Origin: a virus
Virus record (IMG/VR): IMGVR_UViG_3300022701_000122
Span: 118,758-182,757 of that record
Direction: 5' to 3' (one strand)
DNA length: 64,000 nt
Part shown: piece after piece, positions 6,940 through 15,615 of the stretch
Position numbering within the stretch: the stretch's first letter is position 1
Layout of the letters: the number at the start of each line of letters is the position of its first letter
Made by a program: the position numbers and the translations under genes
Notes under the pieces: generated by a model
The model's input: the letters and a program-made list of their open reading frames with translations, nothing else
Told to the model about the DNA's origin: nothing
The model's database searches: none

Positions 6940-9231
6940 ATGACTGTAAAATGTGAAATTTGTGGAAGAGAATTTGAAAAAGTATTGGGTTTATCGAGAC
7001 ATATTGCTCATGCTATTAAAAATGATAATGTACGACATAATGGGATAACTGTAAGAGAATATTATGATAAATATATAAAAATTGATGAGAATGAAGGGAT
7101 ATGTCCAACTTGTGGATCAGAAACAGATTTTAAATCTATGGGGCGAGGTTATTCTAAATATTGTCCAAATAGAAAATGTTTAAGAATGAGTAAAGAAACT
7201 ATAAATAAAAGAAAACAAACTAATTTAGAAAAATATGGTGTTGAAAACCCATTATCAAATAAAGAAGTTCAAGAAAAACGAAAACAAACATTTATTAAAA
7301 ATTATGGAGTAGATAACCCATTAAAAAATAAAGATATTCAAAAAAAAGTAAAAAGGACTTGTTTAGAAAAATATGGTGTTGAAAACCCATTATCAAATAA
7401 AGAAGTTCAAGAAAAACGAAAACAAACAATGGTTAGACGATATGGTGTTGAAATATCGATTCAAAATAAAGAAATAAAAGATAAAATAAAGAAAACTAAT
7501 ATAGAGCGATATGGTGTAGATAATCCTGGAAAGTCTAAACAAGTTCAAGAAAAAATGAAGAAGACTAATATAGAACGACATGGTGTAGAAAATGTGTTTA
7601 TGATAGATTCTTTTCAAGAAAAAAGAAAGAAATCAATGATTAAAAAATATGGTGCAGAATATCCAATTCAAAATAAAGAAATAAAAAATAAAATAAAGAA
7701 AACTAATATAGATCGATATGGTGTAGAAAACCCATTACAAAATAAAGAAATAAAAGATAAAATAAAGAAAACTAATTTAGAACGGTATGGTACTGAATTT
7801 GGTCTTTCTTCAGAAGAAGTAAGAAAAAAAATTGAACAAACAAATACGGATAGATATGGTGTTAAGTCAACTCTTTCAGTTCCAGAAGTTCAAGAAAAAA
7901 TAAGACAGACTAATATTAAAAGATATGGTGTAGAATATCCGATTCAGAATAAAGAAATAAAAGATAAAATAAAGAAAACTAATTTAGAGCGATATGGTGT
8001 AGATAATGTGTTTATGTCTGACAAAATAAAGAAGCGAATTAAAGAAATTAATTTAGAACGATATGGTATAGAATATCCAGCTAAAAACAAAGAAATTTAT
8101 GATAAAGTTAGAAAAACAAATATGAAGAGATATGGAGTAAGAAACTATTCACAATCAAACGAATATAAAGAAAAAATTCAAAAATATTGGTTTAACAGAT
8201 TAATGAGTAATAAAACTATATTATCCAAAGTTGAACCATTATTTACTATAGATGATTTTGATGGTTTTTCAGATGGTCAAGAGTACACATTTAAATGTAA
8301 AAAATGTGATTCTATTTTTAATGGTAGAATAACAAATGGGTTAATTCCAAGATGTTATACATGTTATCCGTCTCATGGTACATCAATAGGTGAAAGAGAA
8401 ATATCTGAATTTTGTGAACAATATACAGAAGTTATAAATAATAGTAGATCTATATTAGAAGATGGAAAAGAAATAGATATATTTTTACCAGAATTTAATA
8501 TTGGTATAGAATTTGATGGGTTATACTGGCATAGTGAATATATTATAAATAAAGATTATCATCTTAATAAAACACTAAATGCTTTAGCTGTTGGGATTAA
8601 TCTTATTCATATTTTTGAAGATGAGTGGTATTCCAAATCAGAAATAATAAAGTCTATGTTGCTTTATAGAATGGGTAAAATAGAAAATAGAATATATGGA
8701 AGAAAATGTGAAATAAGAGAAGTATCTAAAAAAGATGAAATAACATTTTTAGATAATAATCATATAAGCGGATACGTTGGATCAAAAATAGCTATTGGAT
8801 TATATTATGAAGATGAACTTATATCAATAATGACATTTGGTAAATCAAGATTTAATAAGAAATATAATTATGAACTAATACGATTTTGCAATAAATTATT
8901 TACTACTGTTATTGGTGGAGCATCAAAATTATTCAAATATTTTATTTCAAATTATTCTATTTATTCTATTATTTCATATTGTAATATGAGATTTTCTACA
9001 GATGGCTTTTATTCAAAAATTGGGTTTGATTTAATTGATATTAGTAGACCAAATTATTTTTACGTTAATAGTAGTAATATACGTGAATCGAGAATTAAAT
9101 ATCAAAAACACAAATTAAAAGATAAATTAGAGACTTTTGATAATAAATTAACAGAGTATGAGAATATGCAATTAAATGGATATTATAGAATTTATGATTG
9201 TGGAAATTTAGTTTATACATGGGAGAAGTGA
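6940..9231 (+). CDS. Free-standing homing endonuclease, Vsr/EDxHD-like, with 14 YGV repeats
   Basis: The start at 6940 follows AAGGAG. Residues 1-80 form a zinc-binding module (CEIC, a RHIAHA helix, CPTC, YCPNRKC). From about residue 90 to 410 there are 14 repeats of about 22 residues with the core KxTNxERYGVENPxQNKE, a repeat known from phage homing enzymes and probably used for DNA binding. The C-terminal 330 residues hold a CxxC zinc knuckle, then EIDIFLPEFNIGIEFDGLYWHSE and INLIHIFEDEW, which match the Vsr-like EDxHD endonuclease core. It follows the intein-bearing beta-prime gene and a near-relative follows the beta gene. Confidence 0.85.
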   Translation: MTVKCEICGREFEKVLGLSRHIAHAIKNDNVRHNGITVREYYDKYIKIDENEGICPTCGSETDFKSMGRGYSKYCPNRKCLRMSKETINKRKQTNLEKYGVENPLSNKEVQEKRKQTFIKNYGVDNPLKNKDIQKKVKRTCLEKYGVENPLSNKEVQEKRKQTMVRRYGVEISIQNKEIKDKIKKTNIERYGVDNPGKSKQVQEKMKKTNIERHGVENVFMIDSFQEKRKKSMIKKYGAEYPIQNKEIKNKIKKTNIDRYGVENPLQNKEIKDKIKKTNLERYGTEFGLSSEEVRKKIEQTNTDRYGVKSTLSVPEVQEKIRQTNIKRYGVEYPIQNKEIKDKIKKTNLERYGVDNVFMSDKIKKRIKEINLERYGIEYPAKNKEIYDKVRKTNMKRYGVRNYSQSNEYKEKIQKYWFNRLMSNKTILSKVEPLFTIDDFDGFSDGQEYTFKCKKCDSIFNGRITNGLIPRCYTCYPSHGTSIGEREISEFCEQYTEVINNSRSILEDGKEIDIFLPEFNIGIEFDGLYWHSEYIINKDYHLNKTLNALAVGINLIHIFEDEWYSKSEIIKSMLLYRMGKIENRIYGRKCEIREVSKKDEITFLDNNHISGYVGSKIAIGLYYEDELISIMTFGKSRFNKKYNYELIRFCNKLFTTVIGGASKLFKYFISNYSIYSIISYCNMRFSTDGFYSKIGFDLIDISRPNYFYVNSSNIRESRIKYQKHKLKDKLETFDNKLTEYENMQLNGYYRIYDCGNLVYTWEK

Positions 9232-9236
9232 TTTAA

Positions 9237-9392
9237 ATGGAAAACGTAAATAAATATTTACTCGAAGATAAAAATAAAGATGAAAAGGATATAAGATATA
9301 TAGTTAAAGAAATGATTCTTCTTAATTATAGAATGTCTGTATCATTTATGAATTTTCAACTTAAGCAACTTAAATTATTTTTTAATAAATAA
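9237..9392 (+). CDS. Small unknown protein (51 residues)
   Basis: The ORF starts six bases after the endonuclease stop and ends before an AAAGG site for the next gene. The product is charged at the front and hydrophobic-basic at the back (RMSVSFMNFQLKQLKLFF). It fits exactly between its neighbours, which supports it being a real gene. Confidence 0.55.
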   Translation: MENVNKYLLEDKNKDEKDIRYIVKEMILLNYRMSVSFMNFQLKQLKLFFNK

Positions 9393-9409
9393 AAAGGATG
9401 TGATTTGCT

Positions 9410-10309
9410 GTGACACAAGGTAGTTATAAGAAACGTAATCCCGAAGATGTTGTTCATAAATGTAGAGTTTGTGGATATGAAGCAACTAATTGGACTGATT
9501 TTAAGAAACATGTAACAAGATGGACAAAATATCATCCAACTCTTGAAAAATATTATATCCGATATATGAAGAACGATGGAGAAGGAATATGTGCTATTGA
9601 TGGTTGTAATAATGAAACTGAATTTATAACAATTAATGGTGATAAATCATATAAATTATATTGCAATGAACACTTTCCAAAACATGTTCAGATAAGAACT
9701 GATGAAGAAATAGAGCATAATAAGAAAGTATGTCAAATATGCGGAAAGGAAAATATAAAGAAGATTGGTGGTCATACATATCTATGTCATAAAATTACTG
9801 CTAAAGAATACTATGATAAATATTTAACGAAGTATGAAGATGAGAAAATATGTTCAGTATGTGGTCGAGATGTTACTTTTACTGGTAGAGTAACGGCAGG
9901 ATATTATAGGACATGTACTCATCTTGGAGTATGTGCTAAATTAGATAAAGAGTACAAAAAGAAACAAAAATCTGTTTCATTAAAAAAATATGGAGTAGAT
10001 AATCCTGCAAAATCTCCTGTAATAATTGAAAAAATAAAAAGATCTACTAAAGAGAATAAGGATAAAGAGTTACGTAGATTAAAACTAAAGCTATCTAAAC
10101 CAAATATATATGTATTAAATATAAAAGAATTTGCTGATAAACATGATATTATAGAATCAAAAAGAAAAAATAGTAAAGAAGAATTAGAATGTATTATTAA
10201 AGAAGTTGATGATGATAATTCTGAATTAGAATGTAGTGATTCGAATGGAATAATTATAAAAAAATCAATAAAAAAAGATAAGACCATCTTCAATTTTGGA
10301 AAATTCTAA
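9410..10309 (+). CDS. Zinc-finger protein related to the homing endonuclease N-terminal region
   Basis: Translation starts at GTG behind AAAAAGGATG. The protein contains two zinc modules like that of the endonuclease at 6940 (CRVC with KKHVTRW and CAIDGC; CQIC with CSVC and KEYYDKYL) and a single YGVDNPAKS repeat near residue 193. The catalytic domain is missing, and the last 90 residues are low-complexity and charged. It looks like a truncated or decayed homing enzyme kept as a DNA-binding protein. Confidence 0.75.
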   Translation: MTQGSYKKRNPEDVVHKCRVCGYEATNWTDFKKHVTRWTKYHPTLEKYYIRYMKNDGEGICAIDGCNNETEFITINGDKSYKLYCNEHFPKHVQIRTDEEIEHNKKVCQICGKENIKKIGGHTYLCHKITAKEYYDKYLTKYEDEKICSVCGRDVTFTGRVTAGYYRTCTHLGVCAKLDKEYKKKQKSVSLKKYGVDNPAKSPVIIEKIKRSTKENKDKELRRLKLKLSKPNIYVLNIKEFADKHDIIESKRKNSKEELECIIKEVDDDNSELECSDSNGIIIKKSIKKDKTIFNFGKF

Positions 10310-10314
10310 CTGTT

Positions 10315-10506
10315 ATGAGAAATAAAGATATAAAGAATCTAATAAAAAATAATATTACATGTAATAAATGTATTGGGTGTGGAAAAAAGTTTGTCACATT
10401 TGAAGATTATATGGATCATATGGAAAGATTTAAACAACGAGTTAAATTAATAATAGTTCTTAAAAAAATAATATTGAAAGCGATTGATTCTAATGATGAT
10501 AACTAA
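10315..10506 (+). CDS. Small Cys-containing protein, zinc-finger fragment
   Basis: The 63-residue product has CNKCIGCGKKF followed by a helix EDYMDHMERF, the same layout as the front of the neighbouring zinc modules. No ribosome site is evident and it starts six bases after the previous stop, so it may depend on coupling. Confidence 0.5.
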   Translation: MRNKDIKNLIKNNITCNKCIGCGKKFVTFEDYMDHMERFKQRVKLIIVLKKIILKAIDSNDDN

Positions 10507-10822
10507 AGAAATTCAATACACTGAAAATGTACCTACATTCAAAACTCGACAGTTAACTTTTCCAATATATTTAATATATGATATGACTAATAAAGATAAT
10601 CCAAATGAACAAGAATGTTGTCTTTATTGGAGAATAGATGAGTTTTTAAATTGTACTAAAATATATATAAATGATTGTTTTGATAGCAAATCTATTACAT
10701 TAGAATTTGAGCAAATAGACGGAACAAAATTAATAGAAATGATGAATGAATATAATGAAACAAATGAATGTGATTTCAGATCAGCAATATGTGAATTAGA
10801 GAATAAGATGTTAAATTTGTGA
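10493..10822 (+). CDS. Unknown protein (about 109 residues)
   Basis: The ORF overlaps the end of the previous gene; ATG codons at 10493 and 10496 and a TTG at 10484 are all possible starts. The product is acidic and mixed alpha/beta (TFPIYLIYDM, ECCLYWRIDEF, LIEMMNEYNE). I recognise no family. Confidence 0.6.
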   Translation: MMITKEIQYTENVPTFKTRQLTFPIYLIYDMTNKDNPNEQECCLYWRIDEFLNCTKIYINDCFDSKSITLEFEQIDGTKLIEMMNEYNETNECDFRSAICELENKMLNL

Positions 10823-11086
10823 AAAAAACAAGCATTTACTTATTACCCGAATAATTCGGTAAATGCTCTGGCGCACATACTTCACGCCAATTTCTCGTAT
10901 AGGACCATGTACTCTCTGATATCCATGATCCCATTCGGGTTTACGGTCAGGGCACCAATCTTGACAACGGGTGCTTTTATTAACTACATATATGTATCAG
11001 AGCCATATATATAGCACACTATAGAAAGTACAAATTTTCTATAGTGTTATTACTTAATATATAGTGAATTTATAAGGAGAAATTGT
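10823..11086 (+). ncRNA. Structured non-coding stretch between zinc-finger genes
   Basis: No ORF fits here. I see a nine-base-pair stem AGCATTTAC/GTAAATGCT (10831-10839 with 10859-10867) that can hold an inner CCGAA/TTCGG hairpin, a GGCG/CGCC hairpin near 10870-10888, a GCACC/GGTGC hairpin followed by TTTT near 10951-10978, and a 12-base-pair hairpin ACACTATAGAAA/TTTCTATAGTGT near 11015-11047. The local composition is less AT-rich than the surroundings. A small RNA or a long structured leader for 11087 is possible. Confidence 0.4.
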
Positions 11087-11350
11087 ATGAATAAGTTAAA
11101 ATGTAGAGAGTGTGGAAAAGAGTTTAAAAATGTAGCTGCTACAAGTAGACATGTAACAAAAGAACATAATATGAAAGTTAAAGATTATTATGATAAATAT
11201 TTTAAAGAAAATGGAGAAGATAAGTGTAAAAACGATCTTTGTGTTGGAGGTGGAAAGAACAGTTTTCTATCATTGGGTAGAGGGTACAATAATTGCTGTT
11301 GTACTAAGTGTGGATCAATATGGGGATTAAGTCGAAATAAGAAAGGGTAG
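11087..11350 (+). CDS. Stand-alone zinc module protein 1
   Basis: The 87-residue protein has CRECGKEF, a helix ending TSRHVTKEHN, VKDYYDKYF, then CKNDLC and CCCTKC. This is almost the full N-terminal zinc module of the homing endonucleases at 6940 and 21817, without repeats or nuclease. A good AAGGAG site precedes it. It is probably a small DNA-binding protein or a relic of a homing gene. Confidence 0.75.
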   Translation: MNKLKCRECGKEFKNVAATSRHVTKEHNMKVKDYYDKYFKENGEDKCKNDLCVGGGKNSFLSLGRGYNNCCCTKCGSIWGLSRNKKG

Positions 11351-11354
11351 ATTT

Positions 11355-11609
11355 ATGAATGATAAAACAAAGTGTAAACTATGTGAAAAAAAATTTGTAA
11401 ATATATCAGAAATCAGTAAGCATATAATAAACGATCATAATATTTCAGTTAAAGAATATTATGATCGTTTTTATAAGGAAGATGGAGAAGGAGAGTGTGC
11501 AAATATCATATGTGGAAAAGAAACAAGATTTTTGTCATTAGGTCGTGGATATAATTTATGTTGTAGTACTGGTTGTGGAATGGATTATGGTCGCTGGCAA
11601 AAAAACTAA
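11355..11609 (+). CDS. Stand-alone zinc module protein 2
   Basis: This is a paralogue of its upstream neighbour: CKLCEKKF, ISKHIINDHN, VKEYYDRFY, CANIIC, FLSLGRGYN and CCSTGC are in the same order. It starts four bases after that gene's stop with AAAGGG as ribosome site, so the pair is likely co-translated. Confidence 0.75.
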   Translation: MNDKTKCKLCEKKFVNISEISKHIINDHNISVKEYYDRFYKEDGEGECANIICGKETRFLSLGRGYNLCCSTGCGMDYGRWQKN

Positions 11610-11633
11610 ACCTTATTGGAGGACAAATTTTAA

Positions 11634-11882
11634 ATGATATGTCAGATATGCAAAAAGAGATATGATGATTCATATTGGTTTTTATATCATTTAACTAAAG
11701 GTTACAATGAGGGTACTCATTGTAGTCATCAAGAATATTATGACAGATTCATGGCAATTGATGGGAATGATGTTTATTGCATTCGAAAAGGATGTGATAA
11801 CTTATGTAAACTAATAGATGCTATATCTGGATATGAAGATTATTGTTCAAAAGAATGTGAACAAAAAGATAAAAGGGTGTAA
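11634..11882 (+). CDS. Stand-alone zinc module protein 3
   Basis: A third, more diverged copy: CQICKKRY, a His-containing helix, HQEYYDRFMAIDGN, CIRKGC and YCSKEC. GGAGG lies about 13 bases upstream, a long spacing. The three tandem copies suggest duplication of a detached module. Confidence 0.7.
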   Translation: MICQICKKRYDDSYWFLYHLTKGYNEGTHCSHQEYYDRFMAIDGNDVYCIRKGCDNLCKLIDAISGYEDYCSKECEQKDKRV

Positions 11883-11888
11883 TAAATT

Positions 11889-13853
11889 ATGTATACATAC
11901 TTGTCAGAAGAATACATTGAAGAATTTACTATGTTTTCTCCAGAAATAAAAGAAGCTGGTAAATATATTACTGTTTCTAAATTTCCAGTAAACATATTTA
12001 AAGCTGATCTAAAAAGGCAATATAATACTATAAAAATTGCCAATGTTTTTGATCATGCTTTCTTATTCTTTGGAACTGGTAAATTAAGAATTCATAAATT
12101 CTTCTTACCAGAATTTGTATATCTTCTGACAATATTACCACCTTATCCCATCTATTCAAAAGTAAGAGAACTTATATATAGAGATACATGGATGGCAAAT
12201 ACTGTTAAGAATTTTTCATCCATAATTGATTATTCGGCTATATCTAAAATGCTATTTACTCCAATGTCTCATCAGAAGAAGTTTATTGATTTATATCAAG
12301 ATAGAAAACAAAAATTTCTTCTTAATGGATATATATTGGCATTTGACATGGGCCTCGGAAAAACTGCCACATCTTTATTTTTAATGGAAGGGTTACATAA
12401 AGATGTAGTAATCATCATTGCTCCAAAAAGTACCTTGTTACCCGTTTGGAGCAATGAGATTGATAATATATTTAAAGATCATAAAGAAAAATGGCTACCA
12501 TTTGATAGACCAAAACCAGCAGATTTTTTTATTGTTAATTATGAATCCATAGATAAATTAAAAAATGTTTTACCATATTTAAGAAGAGCAAAAAATGTTG
12601 GTATAGTTGTTGATGAATGTCATAATTTCAGAAATGCTAAAACAAAGAGAGTTCAAAATCTAAAGAAAATAGCCGATTTAACAAATTGTAAAGATATATT
12701 GTTAATGAGTGGTACTCCAATTAAAGCATTGGGAACTGAAATTATACCAGTTCTTGAACTCATTGATCCATTTTTCGATGATGAGAGCAAAGTTGTATTC
12801 AAAAAAGCTTTTGGTGTAAATGTGCCAGTTGCACTCGATATTGTTAAGAATAGACTTGGTATAATGATGCATAGGAAGTTGAAGACAGAAGTTCTTAAGC
12901 TTCCAAAAAAATTTATAAAAGAAATAAAAATAAAAATAAGTAATGGGATGGATTTTACTCTTGTATCTGTTAAGAAACAAGTTATGGATTTTATAGTTGA
13001 AAGAAAAGCATATTATGCCAAAAATATGTACAAATATAGAGCAGATTACAATGAATGTATTGTGTATCTTAGATCACAAATACCATATAATGATCCAGAT
13101 TTTGTAGAATATAGAAAAATAGTCGATTATCTTACTAAAAAAGGTTATGATCGACAGAATCAAAAAGTTGTAGAAAAAGTTGCTTGGGCTAATAATTACG
13201 AAAAAGAAGTATTACGTCCATTATTAACATCAGAACTAAAAAAGAAATTTGATAAATCTAAATCTGCTGTAAAATATGTAGATTTGAAGATAATGGGTGA
13301 AGTCATAGGTGGATTGTTATCAAGACTTAGAGTAGCGATGTTTAAAGAGATGATAAATAATAGTCCAACTTGTAAAATAATAAATGATGCTAAGAAAAAA
13401 ACAGTTATGTTTACAACTTATGTGGACGTTTTAAAAGAAGCAAATAGTTATTTAAGAAGAAAATGTAAAAAAGATCCAATATTGATTTATGGAGATACAA
13501 GTAAGAATATAAAAACTGAATTAAGAAAATTTAAAGCCGATGAGACAATTAATCCACTTGTTGCAACAATTCAAACACTTTCAACTGGTGTTACGCTAGT
13601 TGAAGCAAATACTGTCATCTTTATAAATAAGCCTTGGAGAGATGCAGATATGCAGCAAGCTACAGATCGAATATACCGCATTGGTCAGACGGATGATGTT
13701 TACATATATACATATACATTAGATACTGGAAATGAACCAAATCTTTCAACTCGAATGGATGATATATTAGCATGGTCTAAAGAGATGTTTGAAGGGATAG
13801 TTGGTGAAAAGGAAGCCGAACAAGTTATAAAAAGATTAGCTTATAGAGGATAG
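11889..13853 (+). CDS. SNF2-family helicase with packaging-like tag
   Basis: The 654-residue protein has the SNF2 signature set: FDMGLGKTAT near residue 153, VVDECHNF near 240, LMSGTPI near 274, and QATDRIYRIGQ near 590. These identify a double-stranded DNA translocase of superfamily 2. The first 12 residues, MYTYLSEEYIEE, are a slightly longer version of the tag seen on neighbouring proteins and again end in [IL]xE. About 130 residues between tag and helicase core have no match I recognise. If packaged, the enzyme would enter with the genome, where a translocase could protect or remodel DNA. Confidence 0.9.
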   Translation: MYTYLSEEYIEEFTMFSPEIKEAGKYITVSKFPVNIFKADLKRQYNTIKIANVFDHAFLFFGTGKLRIHKFFLPEFVYLLTILPPYPIYSKVRELIYRDTWMANTVKNFSSIIDYSAISKMLFTPMSHQKKFIDLYQDRKQKFLLNGYILAFDMGLGKTATSLFLMEGLHKDVVIIIAPKSTLLPVWSNEIDNIFKDHKEKWLPFDRPKPADFFIVNYESIDKLKNVLPYLRRAKNVGIVVDECHNFRNAKTKRVQNLKKIADLTNCKDILLMSGTPIKALGTEIIPVLELIDPFFDDESKVVFKKAFGVNVPVALDIVKNRLGIMMHRKLKTEVLKLPKKFIKEIKIKISNGMDFTLVSVKKQVMDFIVERKAYYAKNMYKYRADYNECIVYLRSQIPYNDPDFVEYRKIVDYLTKKGYDRQNQKVVEKVAWANNYEKEVLRPLLTSELKKKFDKSKSAVKYVDLKIMGEVIGGLLSRLRVAMFKEMINNSPTCKIINDAKKKTVMFTTYVDVLKEANSYLRRKCKKDPILIYGDTSKNIKTELRKFKADETINPLVATIQTLSTGVTLVEANTVIFINKPWRDADMQQATDRIYRIGQTDDVYIYTYTLDTGNEPNLSTRMDDILAWSKEMFEGIVGEKEAEQVIKRLAYRG

Positions 13854-13857
13854 ATTA

Positions 13858-14460
13858 TTGAAAATAGATGTGAAAGTTATTGGACATCAAAGATGTGGGA
13901 ATAATTATTTAGCTAATTTAATAAAATTAAATTTTGGAGATGATGTAGAAGTACAAAGTGATTTACACGGGATACTTAGCAGAGACAAAGTACAATATTG
14001 TGTTTATTATGTATATATTGTTAGAAGAATTGGACCAGTTATGAAATCTATGTATAAATTAAGAAATAGATTTGGTTTGAACGTTTCTTCTTATAATGAA
14101 TTTAAAAAAACAAGATACAGAGATATGTGGTCTGAAAATATAAAATCGAAAAATGTTATAATAGATGGAAATAATAAATCTGATTATGTTAGTGATAGAT
14201 TTAAGAAAAATAAACATACTCCTATACAATGGTATAACAAACATGTATCGGATTGGGTTGATTTAAAAAGTGAATTCAAAAATATATGCATTATTCATTA
14301 TGAAGATTTAATAATTAATTTTAATGGAACTATGAATAGAATATCTGATTTTTTTGGTTTAGGAAAAAGAAAGAGTTTTAAAAATATAGATAAAAAAGTT
14401 GGTCCAAGAATAATTGATGATGAAGTAATAAATAAAAAATACATAGATAAAATGAGGTAA
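13858..14460 (+). CDS. Sulfotransferase-like protein 1
   Basis: The start is TTG behind GAGGAT. Near residue 7, VIGHQRCGNNYLANLIK fits the PAPS-binding P-loop of sulfotransferases, and YVYIVRRIGPVMKSMYK (about 50-66) fits the second phosphate-binding site. WYNKHVSDWVDL and ICIIHYEDLI follow as in the family. The substrate cannot be inferred. It is followed by a paralogue. Confidence 0.75.
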   Translation: MKIDVKVIGHQRCGNNYLANLIKLNFGDDVEVQSDLHGILSRDKVQYCVYYVYIVRRIGPVMKSMYKLRNRFGLNVSSYNEFKKTRYRDMWSENIKSKNVIIDGNNKSDYVSDRFKKNKHTPIQWYNKHVSDWVDLKSEFKNICIIHYEDLIINFNGTMNRISDFFGLGKRKSFKNIDKKVGPRIIDDEVINKKYIDKMR

Positions 14461-14464
14461 TTTA

Positions 14465-15085
14465 ATGCGAGAAATTGTAAAAGTATTTGGACATCAGCGA
14501 AGTGGAAACCATTATTTGAATCAGTTACTGAAATTAAATTTTGAAAAATTTATTAATATTAAAATAGAAACAAATCATAAATTACTTAAACCAGAAGATA
14601 TAGATAAAAATATAAGTTATATTTATATAATTAGAAATAGAGAAGCTGTTTTGAAATCATTATTCAGAATGAAAGATAGTTATGGATTAGATATTGATAG
14701 TTATGAAAATTTTATATCAACAAGATATTGTGATATGTGGTCTGAAAATATTAAATCAAAAAGTAGAATGATTAGAAGAATTGATTCATCTCTTAATGAA
14801 ACTGTAGAACATACAAGTGAGTGGTTTAGAAATATAAAACATAATCCAATAAAATGGTATAACATTCATTGTAAGCATTGGGTTGATTTAAATCATAAAT
14901 TTGATAATATTTATATAATCTATTATGAAGAAATTATAAAGCATTTTAATGACACACTTGGAAATATAAGAAAATTTTTAGGAATAATTGAGAAAATAAA
15001 ATTCAAAGATGTAAAGCTTAAAATTGGTCCAAGCAAAATTAATGATAATAAAATTCATAATGATTATATCAAAAAGGCATCATAA
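14465..15085 (+). CDS. Sulfotransferase-like protein 2
   Basis: This is clearly homologous to the previous gene over its whole length: VFGHQRSGNHYLNQLLK, YIYIIRNREAVLKSLFRM, RYCDMWSENIKSKS, WYNIHCKHWVDL, IYIIYYEEII. It keeps RSG in the P-loop, closer to the family consensus than its partner's RCG. The pair may have diverged in substrate. Its stop overlaps the start of the next tagged gene by one base. Confidence 0.78.
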   Translation: MREIVKVFGHQRSGNHYLNQLLKLNFEKFINIKIETNHKLLKPEDIDKNISYIYIIRNREAVLKSLFRMKDSYGLDIDSYENFISTRYCDMWSENIKSKSRMIRRIDSSLNETVEHTSEWFRNIKHNPIKWYNIHCKHWVDLNHKFDNIYIIYYEEIIKHFNDTLGNIRKFLGIIEKIKFKDVKLKIGPSKINDNKIHNDYIKKAS

Positions 15086-15615
15086 TGTTTATATCAGAAG
15101 AATATATTAAAAACTTTTTTCATTATGAATATTGGCTTTCCAGAAATTTATGGAATGATAAAGTACATGAAGCCATGAAGACGTTTGGTGTCTTTTTTGA
15201 TTTAGAAAATAATGATACTAATAAAGAACAAAGAAATATTACAATTCCACAAGATAGATGGGAACATTCTAAGTGTAAATTTAGATGTGAAATGTGGGTT
15301 GCTGGTGGTGATTGGGAGTATCCAGTTCATTATTTTAGATGTCAATTAGCAGACGGTTATGCTTATGAATTGCGACAATATGGTGATCCATTTTTTATTT
15401 TTATACCAAATAAAGAAGAAGGTAACTCCCATCTTGTTGAAATTGATAAGGGTAAAAATAAAGGTGATTTTAGAGCGCCTCATGATGGTGAAAAAGAATA
15501 TGATCCAAAAGTAGATAAAAATCCAAGTAAACGTAAATGTTGGGAATCATTAAATAAATATTTGAAAAAATTGGTTGATATGGAAATTGAGAAGAATAAA
15601 AAGGGTAAAGAGTGA
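15085..15615 (+). CDS. Unknown protein with variant tag (MFISEEYIKN)
   Basis: The first ten residues match the shared tag except that the final Glu is Asn, so a [IL]xE cleavage site is missing at that point. The body is rich in aromatic residues and charged, with CKFRCEMWVAGGDWEYP in the middle and a lysine-rich tail. No domain is recognised. Confidence 0.72.
   Translation: MFISEEYIKNFFHYEYWLSRNLWNDKVHEAMKTFGVFFDLENNDTNKEQRNITIPQDRWEHSKCKFRCEMWVAGGDWEYPVHYFRCQLADGYAYELRQYGDPFFIFIPNKEEGNSHLVEIDKGKNKGDFRAPHDGEKEYDPKVDKNPSKRKCWESLNKYLKKLVDMEIEKNKKGKE

Noticed and set aside
7200-8190. Regular repeats that at first suggest a CRISPR array or tandem DNA repeat
   Set aside because: The periodicity lies at the protein level (about 22 residues) within one long reading frame, with synonymous variation; there are no identical direct repeats with unique spacers.
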